Shown one piece after another: positions 9,630 to 20,717 of a stretch of 64,000 nucleotides of DNA. Source of the DNA: Silene conica (lineage: Eukaryota; Streptophyta; Magnoliopsida; Caryophyllales; Caryophyllaceae). The notes beneath the pieces are model-generated. The model was not told where the DNA came from. It searched no databases and worked only from the letters and a program-made list of their open reading frames with translations. How positions within the stretch are numbered: the first letter of the stretch is position 1; every line of letters starts with the position of its first letter. Location of the stretch: contig CM055319.2 in the NCBI GenBank assembly GCA_029255685.2, forward strand, positions 25,081,568 through 25,145,567. The letters run 5' to 3'. The translations under genes and the position numbers were made by a program.

Positions 9630-11960
9630 ATGGATTCCAAGCATCTTAAGTGCCCCATCTTCGATGGCAAAAACTATAGTTTATGGAAAAATATGATGAC
9701 TCATTACATCTAGGGTTGTGATTGGGAATGTTGGAAGATCATCCAAACTGGACCAAAGAAGATCTTGGTCGCCGCCGCCAATGGAACAACCTATGAAAAA
9801 ATGGAAAGCGATTATGTGGAAAGTGACTACAAAATTGCAGAGAAAAACTCTAAGGCCATGAGCCTCCTACAGAACGGTATGATAACCTCAGAATTCGATA
9901 GATTCTCATCCTGTAGTTCCGCTAAGGAAATATGGGATAGTCTCGAACTTGCTTATGAAGGAACATCCGCAGTCAGGAAACATCGTATAGACTTGCTCGT
10001 TCAAAGATATGAACTTTTCAATATGGAAAAGAATGAATCTATTGATAGCATGTCTGCACGATTTTCTTATATTATTAATGAACTGCGGAACCTTGGCAAA
10101 AAGATCGATTCTGAGGATATCATTCGTAAGATTCTTAGGAGTCTCACCAAAAAATGGCAACCTAAGGTCACGGCCATAGAGGAAGCACGTGATTTATCTA
10201 AAATCACTTACCAAGAATTGATTGGATCCTTAATGGCTCACGAGATCATACTAAATAAAAACGATGATGATCCCAAAGGAAAGGGAGTCGCTTTACAAGC
10301 CTCCACAAGCGAAGTAAGCGAAGAAGAACTTGAGGATGAAACAGTTCTATTCGCTAGACGATTTAAGAAAGCAGTTTTCAAAGGTAGATACAAAAACTCT
10401 AACAACAAAACGTTCGACAAAAAGAAAACTGACTCCAAACAAACATTCTTCAAAAGAGGGTGTTTCAAGTGTGGACAACAAGACCACATGATCAAAGATT
10501 GTCCAAGTTGGGACAAAATCAAAGACAAGTCAAAAAGAGAAAAGACCAAAACAGAGTTTAAGAAAGTAATGCTTGCGTCATGCTGGGGAGAATTAGAATC
10601 TGAAGATGACGAGGACTCTGAAGAAGAAGAGGTAGCAAACCTATGCCTAAGCAACGTCAGCCTAGATCTAATCTCAAACGACAATGATGAAGATGACGCA
10701 TCGAATATTTGTCTCCTTGGAGAATCAGACTCAGACAACGACGACGAAGAGGTAAATTTTCTTCAACTCAAAAGTCAAGTTAAAAACTTATCTAAGGCTA
10801 TGCTAATTAAATATTTTGAGAAAACCCTAGACCAATGTCATGAACAAAATCTTGAGTTAGATGACTTGAAAGAGCAGATCCTCGATATTGCTGAGGAAAA
10901 TCAACTTCTGAAAGCCAAAGCTAAGAAACTGAAATCCAAAATAAGCATTGAAGCAAATGCTAAGTTGGAAACAGTTATGTCTGAGAAAAAGGTTCTTGAG
11001 TCTAAAGTTATAGCTAATGAAGCTATAACCTCAAAAATAAAACTCAACATTAAAGAGCTTCAATCTAAAGTTATAGCTAATGAAGCTATAACTTCAGAAT
11101 TAAGAAAGGTTAATGAACGGCTTAAGTCAGAATCTTCGACTATGGTCGAAGATGAGACTCATCAAGAAGAAGTTGAGATTCTCGAAAGCAAAATCATGGA
11201 TCTAGAATTCAGTATATCTAAAATCAAGAAAGAACATGCCAAAATTGTGTCTGACTTCCATAAAGACATTCAAAACCTAAAAGAGTCTAGCAACACTGAC
11301 CATAGTGAATGTAAGAAAGAAATAGACTCCTTGAAAGACCTCCTTCTTCATGCTCGGAAAGTTCACGATAAGTGGGAAGGAAGCACTAACGTTCTAAACT
11401 TCCTAACTGAACAATCCGACAACAACATGAAGATGGGTTTAGGTCACGAATGTTATGGAAGAAGGGATCACTCAAAGTGTAAACAAAGTCCAATAGATAG
11501 AGACTTTAGAAGAAGAAAATATGCCGACCTTCCTGAGTATTTAATATGCACTTATTGTGGCCATACTGGACACCTCCGAGAAAACTGTGTGAAACACGCA
11601 CAAGATTTTAAAACCGGAGTTAAGTTTGTTAAATCCTTAGGAATTCCAAGCGACACTATTTCTGTCTCTGATAGTGATGGTAACAAAACTGAGGAAAGAA
11701 ACATTGACCACAGATGGTTCTATGACATGACATTTGACTACGAAGAAAAGAAAAACAGAACCAAACAGACTCCTCAAACATCACACAAAAAATGGTCACC
11801 AAGAGTCCAAACTAAAACCTACACAAGAACATCAAAACCCAACCACTACCGATATAGAAAGACCTATGTAAGACAAGTCTGGGTTAAAAAGGAAGATGTA
11901 TTTGTGATTACTAACAACAAAGGACCCAAGTATGCTTGGGTACCTAAATCCTGTCTTTGA
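9630..11960 (+). pseudogene. Gag polyprotein of F, with a stop at codon 28
   Basis: Gag forms the particle that packages element RNA. The ATG at 9,630 gives MDSKHLKCPIFDGKNYSLWK, the typical start of Copia gag, but codon 28 (9,711-9,713) is TAG. The frame is then open to TGA at 11,958-11,960, about 776 codons in all. Two CX2CX4HX4C knuckles are present: CFKCGQQDHMIKDC near residue 277 and CTYCGHTGHLRENC near residue 640. Between them lie an acidic Asp/Glu/Ser stretch and a long Lys/Glu/Leu-rich region likely to form coiled coil, with the internal repeat SKVIANEAITS. The length is well above ordinary Copia gag. The early stop should abolish normal translation unless it is read through or a downstream start is used. 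Confidence 0.85.
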
Positions 11961-14900
11961 AATTATTTGTGCAGTTTGTCGCTAAGGAAAATAATCTATG
12001 GTATCTCGACAGTGGATGCTCAAGACATATGACAGGCGACGTAAATCTATTTCAAACCCTTAAACCCTTTGATGGAGGTAAAGTCACATTTGGTGATAAC
12101 AAAAAGGGAAAGATCATCGGAATTGGTAAGATAGGTATTTCATCCTCTCATGCTATAAAAGATGTATACCTTGTAAGTGGTCTCAAACATAATCTTATTA
12201 GTATATCTCAATTATGTGACAAAGGAAACAAAGTGGTTTTTCATTCTGATATATGTCGTATAATTTTAGAAGGCACCAGTAAAGTAATACTTGAAGGTCA
12301 CAGGATGAAAAATGTTTATATGATTGATTTAAATGCTGTACCTACTGATTCTCTATCATGCATGAAAGTTACGTTAGATGATCCATGTCTATGGCACAAG
12401 AGATTTGGTCATATAAGCTCACCTATTCTAAGTAAGCTGAAAAGATGGGACTTGGTCGAAGGTCTTCCAAAGATCAAATTTGATCAAGAAAAGATGTGTG
12501 ACACCTGTGCACGATGTAAACACGTCAGATCATCCTTTAAGCCAAAAAGAGTGGTAAGCACAGAACAAGCTCTTGAACTAGTACACATGGATCTATGTGG
12601 ACCTATGAAGGTAAGAAGCAGAGGTGGTTCCAGGTACGTTTTCGTTCTAGTTGATGATTACTCTAGATTTGTTTGGCCAATCTTTCTTCACTCCAAAGAC
12701 GAAACTTTCGATGAATTTGTTAGTCTCATGAAACTTGTCCAAAACAAATATAAATCAAACCTAGTAACAATCCGTACTGACCATGGAACTGAGTTCGACA
12801 ATCATGCTTTTATTGAGTTCTGTAAAACCAATGGTGTTGGTCATAACTTCTCAGCCCCTAGAACCCCACAACAAAATGGAGTCGTAGAACGAATGAACAG
12901 AACCCTAGAAGACATGGCTAGAACAATGCTTCTTTGTAGTGGTCTACCTAGAAACTTTTGGGCTGAGGCTATTAGTACAGCTTGCTATATTCATAATCGT
13001 GCTATGATTAGACCTATCCTTAAAAAGACTCCTTATGAACTTCTTCGCGGTCGTAAACCAAACATATCTCATTTAAGATGCTTTGGTAGTAAATGCTTTG
13101 TTCACAACAATGGTAAAAACAGATTAAGCAAATTCGACCCTAGAAGTGATGAAGCAATCTTTATAGGATATTCAGATCATAGTAAAGCCTACAAAGTTTT
13201 TAACAAACGTACTTTATGCATAGAGGAAAGTATTCATGTTATCTTTGATGAGAATAATGTCTTCGATAAGCCATTACAGGATATAGAGGAAAACCTAGAC
13301 GAACCTGATTTCAGACTATCAAAAGAAGATCCTCCTGAAATGGAAATTGAAGAAGGAGAACCTCAAGGAACTCATGATGAACTCAACTTGGGAGAAAATG
13401 GTGCGAGAGATGAAACTACAGTTGATGATACTGTAGATAACTCTCAAACCAATGACTTGGAACCCAGAGTTACAGCTAATGAAGTTGTAACTTTGAATCA
13501 AAACCAAAGGGAAGAGGCCAGAGTTATACCTGACCCTACTATAAACCCAGGTTTGGATTCAGGGGGAACAAGTCAAGATCCCGAGTCAAGTTCAGGGAAT
13601 GCAAATGATCAATCAAGGAATTGGAGATACAAAGGCTCTCACCCTTTGGACAATGTCATAGGAAGCCTGACAGATGGAGTTCAGACTCGAAGGAGCTTAA
13701 ATAACTTTTGCTCATTCTACTCCTTTCTCTCCACCATTGAACCTTCAAATATCAAGGAAGCTCTCGCAGAACCAGACTGGATAGTTGCCATGCAAGAAGA
13801 ACTCCAGCAATTTGAAAATAACAAAGTTTGGCATCTTGTTCCTCGACCTAAGGACAGAACTGTCATTGGAACTAGATGGGTATTCAGAAACAAATTGGAT
13901 GACACTGGAGTCATTGTGCGAAACAAGGCCAGATTAGTGGTTCAAGGATACAACCAACAGGAAGGGATCGATTATGACAAAACCTTTGCTCCTGTTGCTC
14001 GTCTTGAGGCAATAAGACTACTCATTGCATTTGCAGCACATAAGGGAATGAAGCTTTTTCAGATGGACGTTAAGACTGCATTCCTTAATGGCTATCTCCA
14101 AGAGGAAGTATTTGTTGAACAACCTCCTGGATTTCCTGACAGCAAACTCAAGGATCATGTATTCAAATTGGACAAAGCTCTCTATGGCCTGAAACAAGCA
14201 CCTAGGGCATGGTACGACAGATTATCAAAGTTCCTATTGGAAAGTGGATTCAAGAGAGGATCTGTAGATAAAACCTTATTTCTTAAAATTGAAAACTCAG
14301 ATCTACTAGTTGTTCAGATCTATGTTGACGATATTATTTTTGGATCAACTAATAAAAGGTTGTGCAAGTACTTCTCTGAGTTGATGACCTCTGAGTTCGA
14401 GATGAGTATGATGGGAGAACTAAAGTTCTTCCTTGGACTTCAAATACAACAAACTGAAGAAGGAATCAAGGTTCATCAACAAAAATATGTCAAAGAGTTA
14501 CTAAAGAAATTTAGAATGGAAACCTCTCATGCAATGCCTACTCCAATGGTTACAGATAAGAAGTTAACCAAAGACGAAGATGGTAAGTCTGTAGATGAAA
14601 CGACTTACAGAGGTATGATTGGCTCACTTCTTTATCTTACAGCAAGTCGTCCAGATATAATGTTTAGTGTCTGTGTTTGTGCGAGATTCCAATCTGCACC
14701 AAAAGAATCACACATGATTGCAGTTAAAAGAATATTAAGATACCTAATCGGAACCTCTAAATTATATCTATGGTATCCTATGGACTGTAACTTTAACTTA
14801 GTAGGATATTCAGATGCGGATTATGCAGGATGTTCTTTAGACAGAAAAAGTACCTCCGGACTTGCTACCTTTGTAGGTCCTTGTATTATATCTTGGGGAT

Positions 14901-15265
14901 CCAAGAAACAAAATTTTGTTGCTCTCTCAACTGCTGAAGCAGAATATATTGCAGCCGCACTGGTATGTTCTCAACTTTTATGGTTAAAGCAACAGTTACA
15001 TGATTATGGTGTTGATGTTGGATGTGTGCCTATATTATGTGATAATACGAGTGCTATAATTATATCTAAAAACCCAGCCCAGCACTCGAGGACCAAACAT
15101 ATTGAAATTAGACACCACTTTCTAAGAGACCATGTTGAAAAGAAAAATATAAAATTGGAATTTTGTAGTACGGAAAAACAGTGGGCAGATATCTTCACTA
15201 AACCATTGGCTAGAGAACGCTTTGAGACTTTGCGATTGGAAATTGGTTTAATCGGTGGCACCTAA
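11946..15265 (+). CDS. Pol polyprotein of F: protease, integrase, reverse transcriptase, RNase H
   Basis: An intact frame of about 1,100 codons, open from 11,946 and counted here from the TTG at 11,957. It lies -1 relative to gag and overlaps the gag end by about 15 bases. Residues: protease D18 in LDSGCSRH; integrase zinc ligands H147, H152, C181, C184; integrase triad D212, D275, E311 (D-35-E); reverse transcriptase DVKTAFLNG (D704) and YVDD at 789-792; RNase H D953, E994 or E996, and D1029 in CDNTSAI. All key residues are present. I see no ATG that would serve as its own start, so it is either expressed from gag by a -1 shift or separated by a one-base mutation. Many relatives have gag and pol in one frame, which favours mutation. 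Stop TAA at 15,263-15,265. Confidence 0.92.
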
Positions 15266-15815
15266 TCAAATCTTAAAAGCAAAAATAACCCAATGATTGA
15301 CTATGGTTTAGATGAGATTATATGACTGTGTCCGTATACTCCGCTGCATGTGTATGTATATATTCGGTGATAAATTTTGTGATTATAGTTATATTATATA
15401 ATTTACATATGAATGTGTGCACAACCGATCTCAAAATTATATTACGTCACATATTAAAAATTAACTCAAACATACATATCACAATATATATACAAAATAA
15501 TAATATCCAAATATTATAAAAACAAAAAGATGTACCTCAAAATTAAAACACACAAAATGTGTATAATGGTCCCCCCTTTGCCACGTTTATACCCAAACCA
15601 AACCCCACTCTCACCTGACACGTGCCCCCCTACTACTCCTAGACTTTGACTTACCCCAACTCCCACATTATTACCCCATCTCCCTCATCTTACCTTAACC
15701 GTCCTCTTTTATTACCAAAACCCATTAAAACTCAAACCTCCAAAACTCCATTAAAACCGTACCAAAAATTCACCACTTCTCATCTTTACAACCACCGTGT
15801 CTCACCTGAACCACC
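15266..15815 (+). other. Spacer between pol and ORF3 of F
   Basis: About 550 bases, AT-rich at first, then C-rich and A-rich from about 15,560. No coding region is convincing. Such a spacer could hold a splice acceptor or another signal for expressing ORF3, but I cannot identify one. Confidence 0.5.
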
Positions 15816-17342
15816 ATGCCTCCATCTCGTGCAACCCGCTCTCATCAAAAGAAGCCTTCACCTCCTTCACCAACTCCGTCACCCCCACCGTCTCCAACAC
15901 CCATAGCCACCTCCGCACCACCATCTGACAAAGGCAAACGACGAAAACTCAACCGCTCATCTCCTTCCGTCTCCGATGACATGCATGAAATGGGTTTTAC
16001 ATCTCGAAACCCGCGCCCTCTGTTTTCCGAGTATTCGATTGAAGCTACTAGGGAGGGTCTTGAAAGAGTTCGAATGACCAAAAACGAAGGTATGTTAATC
16101 GAACGTGTTCTCCCTTATGCTATACATGCGGGTCGTTATTACTCACGGTCATGGGTCGAAAATTCGAAGTCTTTAGGATTCTTTAAAGATTTCTTAAAAT
16201 ATCAGGGATGGGAGTACATTAGTAGTTTTTCTGGGTTGATTTTCCCTATTGAGATGGTTCAATTTCTTGCTTCGATTAAAAGGTGTGATAATGGTATTAT
16301 GGGTGTCGTAAATGGACGAGATGTTGTTGTGAGTAAGTCGGATGTTTGTGAAATTTTCAAGCTTGATGAAGAAGGGTTAAATCTTGACCCGAAATTAGAG
16401 TGGAGTGTTGTCTCTAAAGATCAAAAACTAAAAATCAAGAAGTATTTCGATGATGATGCCACTGAGGTTTCACCTCTCCTTACTGTTTCTTTTAATCCCA
16501 AGCTAAAGTTCTTCTTAAACTTCTTGTGGAACACCGTGCTCCCTCGTAGAGGTGGTAGGGACAAACTCGCTAGTGTTGAAGCAGTCATGTTGTACAGTTG
16601 GTTGGAGGGCCAAAAAGTTGATTTAGCATCCCTAATGTGTAACAAAATCTGTCAAGTTTCTAGTATGGTTGTTAAGGAGAAGTTTTGCTCCACCATCGAC
16701 ATTCCATATGGAATGTGGATATCTGAATTGTTGCTTAAAAAGGGTGTTGTTGATGATGCTAGTTTCGGAATTAAGCCAAAAGATGTTATGAGTGATCGAT
16801 TGTTGAAATTAATGGGAATTTGCTTTGACGGAGTTGATCTTGCGTTTGGTAAAAACGAACCAACTCCGAATCCCTCACCATCTTTTGCGGGTCTTGAAGC
16901 CAAGATGGACAAAATACTTGGTCTCTGTGAAATTAAAAAGGAGAAGGATGAGGCTGGGGGTAGCTGTAAGAAGAGGAGTCGTGGGTTTGAGGATGAGGTA
17001 AAGGAGTGAATGGAGAAGGTTGATAAACATTTGGTGAAGATTGGGTCAGAGGTTTCGGTGGTATGCTCGGAATTGTTAGCCATGAGTGATCGTCTTTCTT
17101 TCTTAACATCTCAAGGAGGAGCTATCGTACGAGATCATGGGTTGTTGCGAGAGGATGCTTCTAAAGCACTTGAGGCCGTCAAGGCACTCTCGCTCAAGGT
17201 ACTTAACTTTGAAATCGCACTCAATGCTCAAGGAAGGAACGTGACTAGTTGCCTCGATAGATTGGAAACCCTCGAATTCCGTACCCGACCCGACTACGTC
17301 AATCCTTATGCCAAGAATCCGGGTTCAAGCTCTCGCTCTTGA
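15816..17342 (+). pseudogene. Third ORF of F, env-like position, with an internal TGA
   Basis: The ATG at 15,816 opens 397 codons to a TGA at 17,007-17,009. The same frame continues directly with ATG at 17,010 for another 110 codons to 17,342. The N-terminus (1-45) is Pro/Ser/Lys-rich. Residues about 70-330 form a globular region (YYSRSWVENSKSLGFFKDFL, LNFLWNTVLPRRGG). The C-terminus, including the part after the TGA, is charged and probably coiled coil. I see no convincing signal peptide or membrane helix. SIRE/Maximus elements carry an ORF here that has been called env-like; the globular part also resembles a plant-transposon domain of unknown role. The TGA could be a CGA-to-TGA transition; either way the intact relative probably has one ORF of about 508 codons. 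Confidence 0.7.
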
Positions 17343-18070
17343 TGATCCGTATCCGTCCCTGTTCTTGTTGGATTAAGGTTGTGTTGTTGTTGCTTTTGCT
17401 CTAAGTCAGGTGGACTTATAAACACTTCTCTATTGTGGCCCAATTTGATTACCTAGCCCATTAAGGAATCCGAAGCTTATCCTCTTTTGCTTCTTCGGAT
17501 TTCCTAATCTTACCTGGCCCAAACATTCTCCTAACCGGCCTTGTTATTATTTTTGTTGTGGCCCACTCAACTTTCCCTTATTTTGGCCCATCTTATATTG
17601 CTATCTTTTGCAGGCCTTTTGTTATCCAAATCCTAGCCGGCCCAATTTTCTTTAAACACTATTACTTTTTCATTCGGCCCATTGGCTTAGTATTTCGGAT
17701 TGATTGTGTATATTTTTAACATTCCGTGTGTGATTGTGTGATATTTTCTATGTTCATAGTATTTCGACTCGTTTATATGCTTGCTTATGTTTCGTCGTAT
17801 ATTATTCTAGTCGTTTCATGTCTTTGTTCTCATCTTTTCGATGATGTCAAGAGGGGGAAATATGCGACTTAGATTAGAATTTGCCTAAGCTTGCTCCTTG
17901 TCGTAATTCATTGTCTCGTAGGGTCCTTAAAGGATATGGATAGATAGAAGATAAAAACCCTAAGTGACTCTTTGCTATAAATGACCATTATTATATTGAG
18001 GGGGAACATACACTTAGACACGAAATCTAGAAATCTAAGAAAGACTTGCCATCATCAAAAAGGGGGAATT
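17343..18070 (+). promoter_or_regulatory. 3' untranslated part of F with three polypurine-like tracts
   Basis: Non-coding. Three similar purine tracts occur: AAGAGGGGGAAAT near 17,849-17,861, TGAGGGGGAACA near 17,997-18,008, and CAAAAAGGGGGAATT at 18,056-18,070 directly before the 3' LTR. Only the last is in the position of the working polypurine tract. The two upstream copies may be accessory priming sites or relics. Confidence 0.7.
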
Positions 18071-19555
18071 TGTTGAACCATATATTCAAATATATATATA
18101 ATATATATGTTTATGTTTTGATAATGACAAGTCTAGCTATTTATATATTATATACTTGTATGTATAATCGTGTACTAAGTGTACAGAATATTAGTAACAA
18201 GATCTAATCAATCAAGTATAAAAGATTCAAGCATATTAGTCAATGAATTGACTAAGTCGAAGATTGATAGAAGATCACAAGCGCGCACAACGAACTAAAG
18301 TTATATTTATCAACTATAAGCTTTAGTACAAAATTGATTCTAGTTATAGCCCGTAGCTATAACTCTATATCTTGAAGAAATGATCGAGAATATATATGTG
18401 TTTTAAAGTGAAACGTTTGTTTCCTAATTTGTGTCGTGTAGTATTAATGTTTAAATGGTATTATATTTAAATATGGAATTATTAATCTTAATAGGATTAT
18501 ATAATATATCTTTTAGTTAAATAAGAAATAAATAATTGTCTTATGAGATAATTATTTATTACTAAAATAAACTAAAGATTTTTTATATGATTTTAATTGT
18601 CAAAAATATATAATCTAGATAAAGTTTGTTTCGATTTTGGAAATCGTGTGATATGCCACATTACCATAAATCGTGTAGGACTTATTTAAATAAATATTAT
18701 GTATTTATTTAATGTCCTAAATAAACTAAGATTATATTATGGTAATATATTTTATTATCTTTGACATGATTTAGGAAGTTGATTTAATAAGGATACTAAT
18801 TGTTTATTATATAAAGATCTTTCCTAAATATGAATTAGGAAATTAATTCCTTATATAATACATATAGTATATTATTAAATCTTTCCTAAATATATTAAGA
18901 TTAGATTTAAGGTAGTATTACTAAAAGACTAGTATTCTAGTTTTAGTAATATTCCTAAATCATCTAGGGTTTGATTTACCTAGATACATATTCTATATAA
19001 ATAGACTACCTATGATACATTAAACTATACGAAAACACAACACATATACACGCATATCGAGAGAGAAAAACCGCCGTTCATATTCTTCAAGTTCGAGCTT
19101 TTCATTGTCATATCCGATTCAAGATTCAAGTGCTCAAGCATTGATCTTATTCATTCAAGATTGTGACACCAAGAAAACATTGAAGACTTTATCTTATTAA
19201 CGTAAGATAGAACGAGTATTTAGCGGTACTCATTGTAAGACAAATATTTAACGGTATTTGTCGTAGCTAGATATTTAACGGTATCTAGATTGAGTTGTGA
19301 CTAACATCAAAGTCGCACGAGTATGGTTGATAAAATTGTAATCCAGAGTTGGTACTAATTTTATTAATCGAGAATAGTGGACGTAGGTCTCAGAGTGTGA
19401 GACTGAACCACTTCAAAAATATTGTGTCTCTCTTTATTATTTGCTCTACTCAAAGATCATCATACAACCATACACGCATCGAAGAAGATTTAAAAAGAAG
19501 GCATACTCAATTCAACCCCCCCCTTCTTGAGTATATTATATCAATAGACTCTTCA
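18071..19555 (+). repeat. 3' LTR of F
   Basis: It runs from TGTTGAACC to GACTCTTCA and carries eight Cs where the 5' LTR has fifteen. A TATA box lies at 18,993-19,005. The second gtacg duplication follows at 19,556-19,560. Confidence 0.97.
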
Positions 19556-20323
19556 GTACGCTTGCGCATTAAAATCTCACGCATAAACTTCAGATAAGAA
19601 GGGACCTTAAGTAACAACTCAAGAAAAGGGACATGTACTTTCAACTCCCGCAGCGTCTCCGCGTACTTAGCAAATTCTTTCTCCACCAACCTAGACGGGT
19701 AAGGAACATCCCTCATATCGACTCGACGTCCCGCACTCTGCTTCTCATATTCTGCCTGTTCCAGCTCTCGTTTCTCCTTCCTTTTCTGAATAACACTCGA
19801 TCGAGTGTTTTCTGCCAACGGATCACTCGATCGAGTGATCCTCTCTCCTGCTCTACTCAATCGAGCAAATGGTACTGCTCGATCGATTACTTCTCTATCA
19901 ACCTCACTCGATCGAGCTCTGACAACTCCTCGATCGAGTGATTCTTGCTGATTTTCAGTCGATCGAGCTCTGTAATCTGCTCGATCGACCCCAGCTTCAT
20001 TGACAGCCTCTTCGACACTGCCTTTCTCTCCATTCTGATCAGAAACTTCCATCCTTGGCCCCTCATATTCACCCCCACTCCTCAATCTCACCATATTGAT
20101 GGTCTCATTACGTTGCTCTGTTTGGGAGGGTAGTTGCCCTTGGGGTCGCGATGATTGCTTGACCGCCAATTGAGCGATCTGCGACTCCAACAACTTTATG
20201 GACGCATTCCCAACTTGCATTTGGGATGCCAAGGACTGAACTAAGGTCTTCAACTCTCCAATTTCTGAATTTCCTCCAGATGAGGAAGCACCGGATTGTG
20301 ACGGTTGGAACTGAGGGAACTAG
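19556..20323 (-). pseudogene. Athila-like gag, C-terminal fragment of G
   Basis: The frame on the minus strand opens after a TAG near 20,325 and runs to the F insertion at 19,556, where it joins the protease region at 8,050. It holds a helical stretch (LVQSLASQMQVGNASIKLLE), then QLPSQTEQRNETIN and LRSGG, then an Arg/Ser/Glu-rich stretch, and finally VPYPSRLVEKEFAKYAETL and VPFLELLLKVPSYLKFMREI. That order is characteristic of the region between nucleocapsid and protease in Athila elements. The Arg/Ser-rich part is encoded by repeated CTCGATCGAG palindromes (19,797-19,990). The N-terminal capsid part is lost at the junction with E. Confidence 0.8.
19797..19990 (-). repeat. CTCGATCGAG palindromes inside the G gag frame
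   Basis: At least four exact CTCGATCGAG copies and several variants (CTCGATCGAT, TCGATCGAGCTC, CTCGATCGACC) lie within about 190 bases of coding sequence. They encode the repeated Arg-Ser/Asp-Arg residues. The same palindrome clusters in the non-coding region at 6,725-6,935. Confidence 0.8.
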
Positions 20324-20717
20324 ACAGAGAATAACCATCAATATACGAAAGAACATCAACAAGATTCACATTGTTCAAATAATCACAAATACATATAACC
20401 ATTAGTTTACTATATCATGCTAATAGGCTTACAAGTTAAATTTCATTCTGCCACTTGGCAAGACTCTTCTCAGATAATCATGCTTTTGACATCACATACG
20501 AGCAGCACATAATCACAGGGAACTAGACAGAGAATAACCATCAATATACGAAAGAACATCAACAAGATTCACATTGTTCAAATAATCACAAATACATATA
20601 ACCATTAGTTTACTATATCATGCTAATAGGCTTACAAGTTAAATTTCATTCTGCCACTTGGCAAGACTCTTCTCAGATAATCATGCTTTTGACATCACAT
20701 ACGAGCAGCACATAATT
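20315..20717. repeat. Tandem duplication, 203-base period
   Basis: GGGAACTAGACAGAGAATAA starts at 20,315 and again at 20,518, and the two copies read alike to GAGCAGCACATAAT (20,514 and 20,717). The duplication lies at the join between the G gag fragment and the internal region of E. It probably arose at or after the event that joined them. No coding function. Confidence 0.85.

Larger units (their letters stand above)
8051..19555 (+). mobile_element. SIRE/Maximus-like Copia element F, complete with both LTRs
   Basis: An 11.5 kb element in the order LTR, primer site, gag, pol (protease, integrase, reverse transcriptase, RNase H), a third env-like ORF, polypurine tract, LTR. The LTRs are 1,492 and 1,485 bp. 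Aligned line by line they differ by six substitutions (5' LTR positions 8,154, 8,668, 8,962, 9,269, 9,304 and 9,455) and by a poly-C run of 15 versus 8, which accounts for the whole length difference. The insertion is therefore recent. The ORF3 after pol, the large gag with two zinc knuckles and sequences such as [11 protein letters not shown] point to the SIRE/Maximus lineage. Stops in gag and ORF3 suggest that this copy is no longer autonomous. Confidence 0.95.
4477..20323 (-). mobile_element. Athila-like element G, truncated at both ends and split by F
   Basis: The pieces on the minus strand are a gag C-terminal region (20,323-19,556), protease and following region (8,050-7,196), a non-coding stretch with CTCGATCGAG palindromes, and an env-position ORF (6,281 to about 4,490). 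F sits exactly at the gag/protease boundary, and reading on both sides of F is in one frame once its 5-base target duplication is counted once. No LTR, primer site, reverse transcriptase or integrase of G remains in the window. The ORF types are those of the plant Athila/Tat branch of Ty3/gypsy. Confidence 0.8.
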
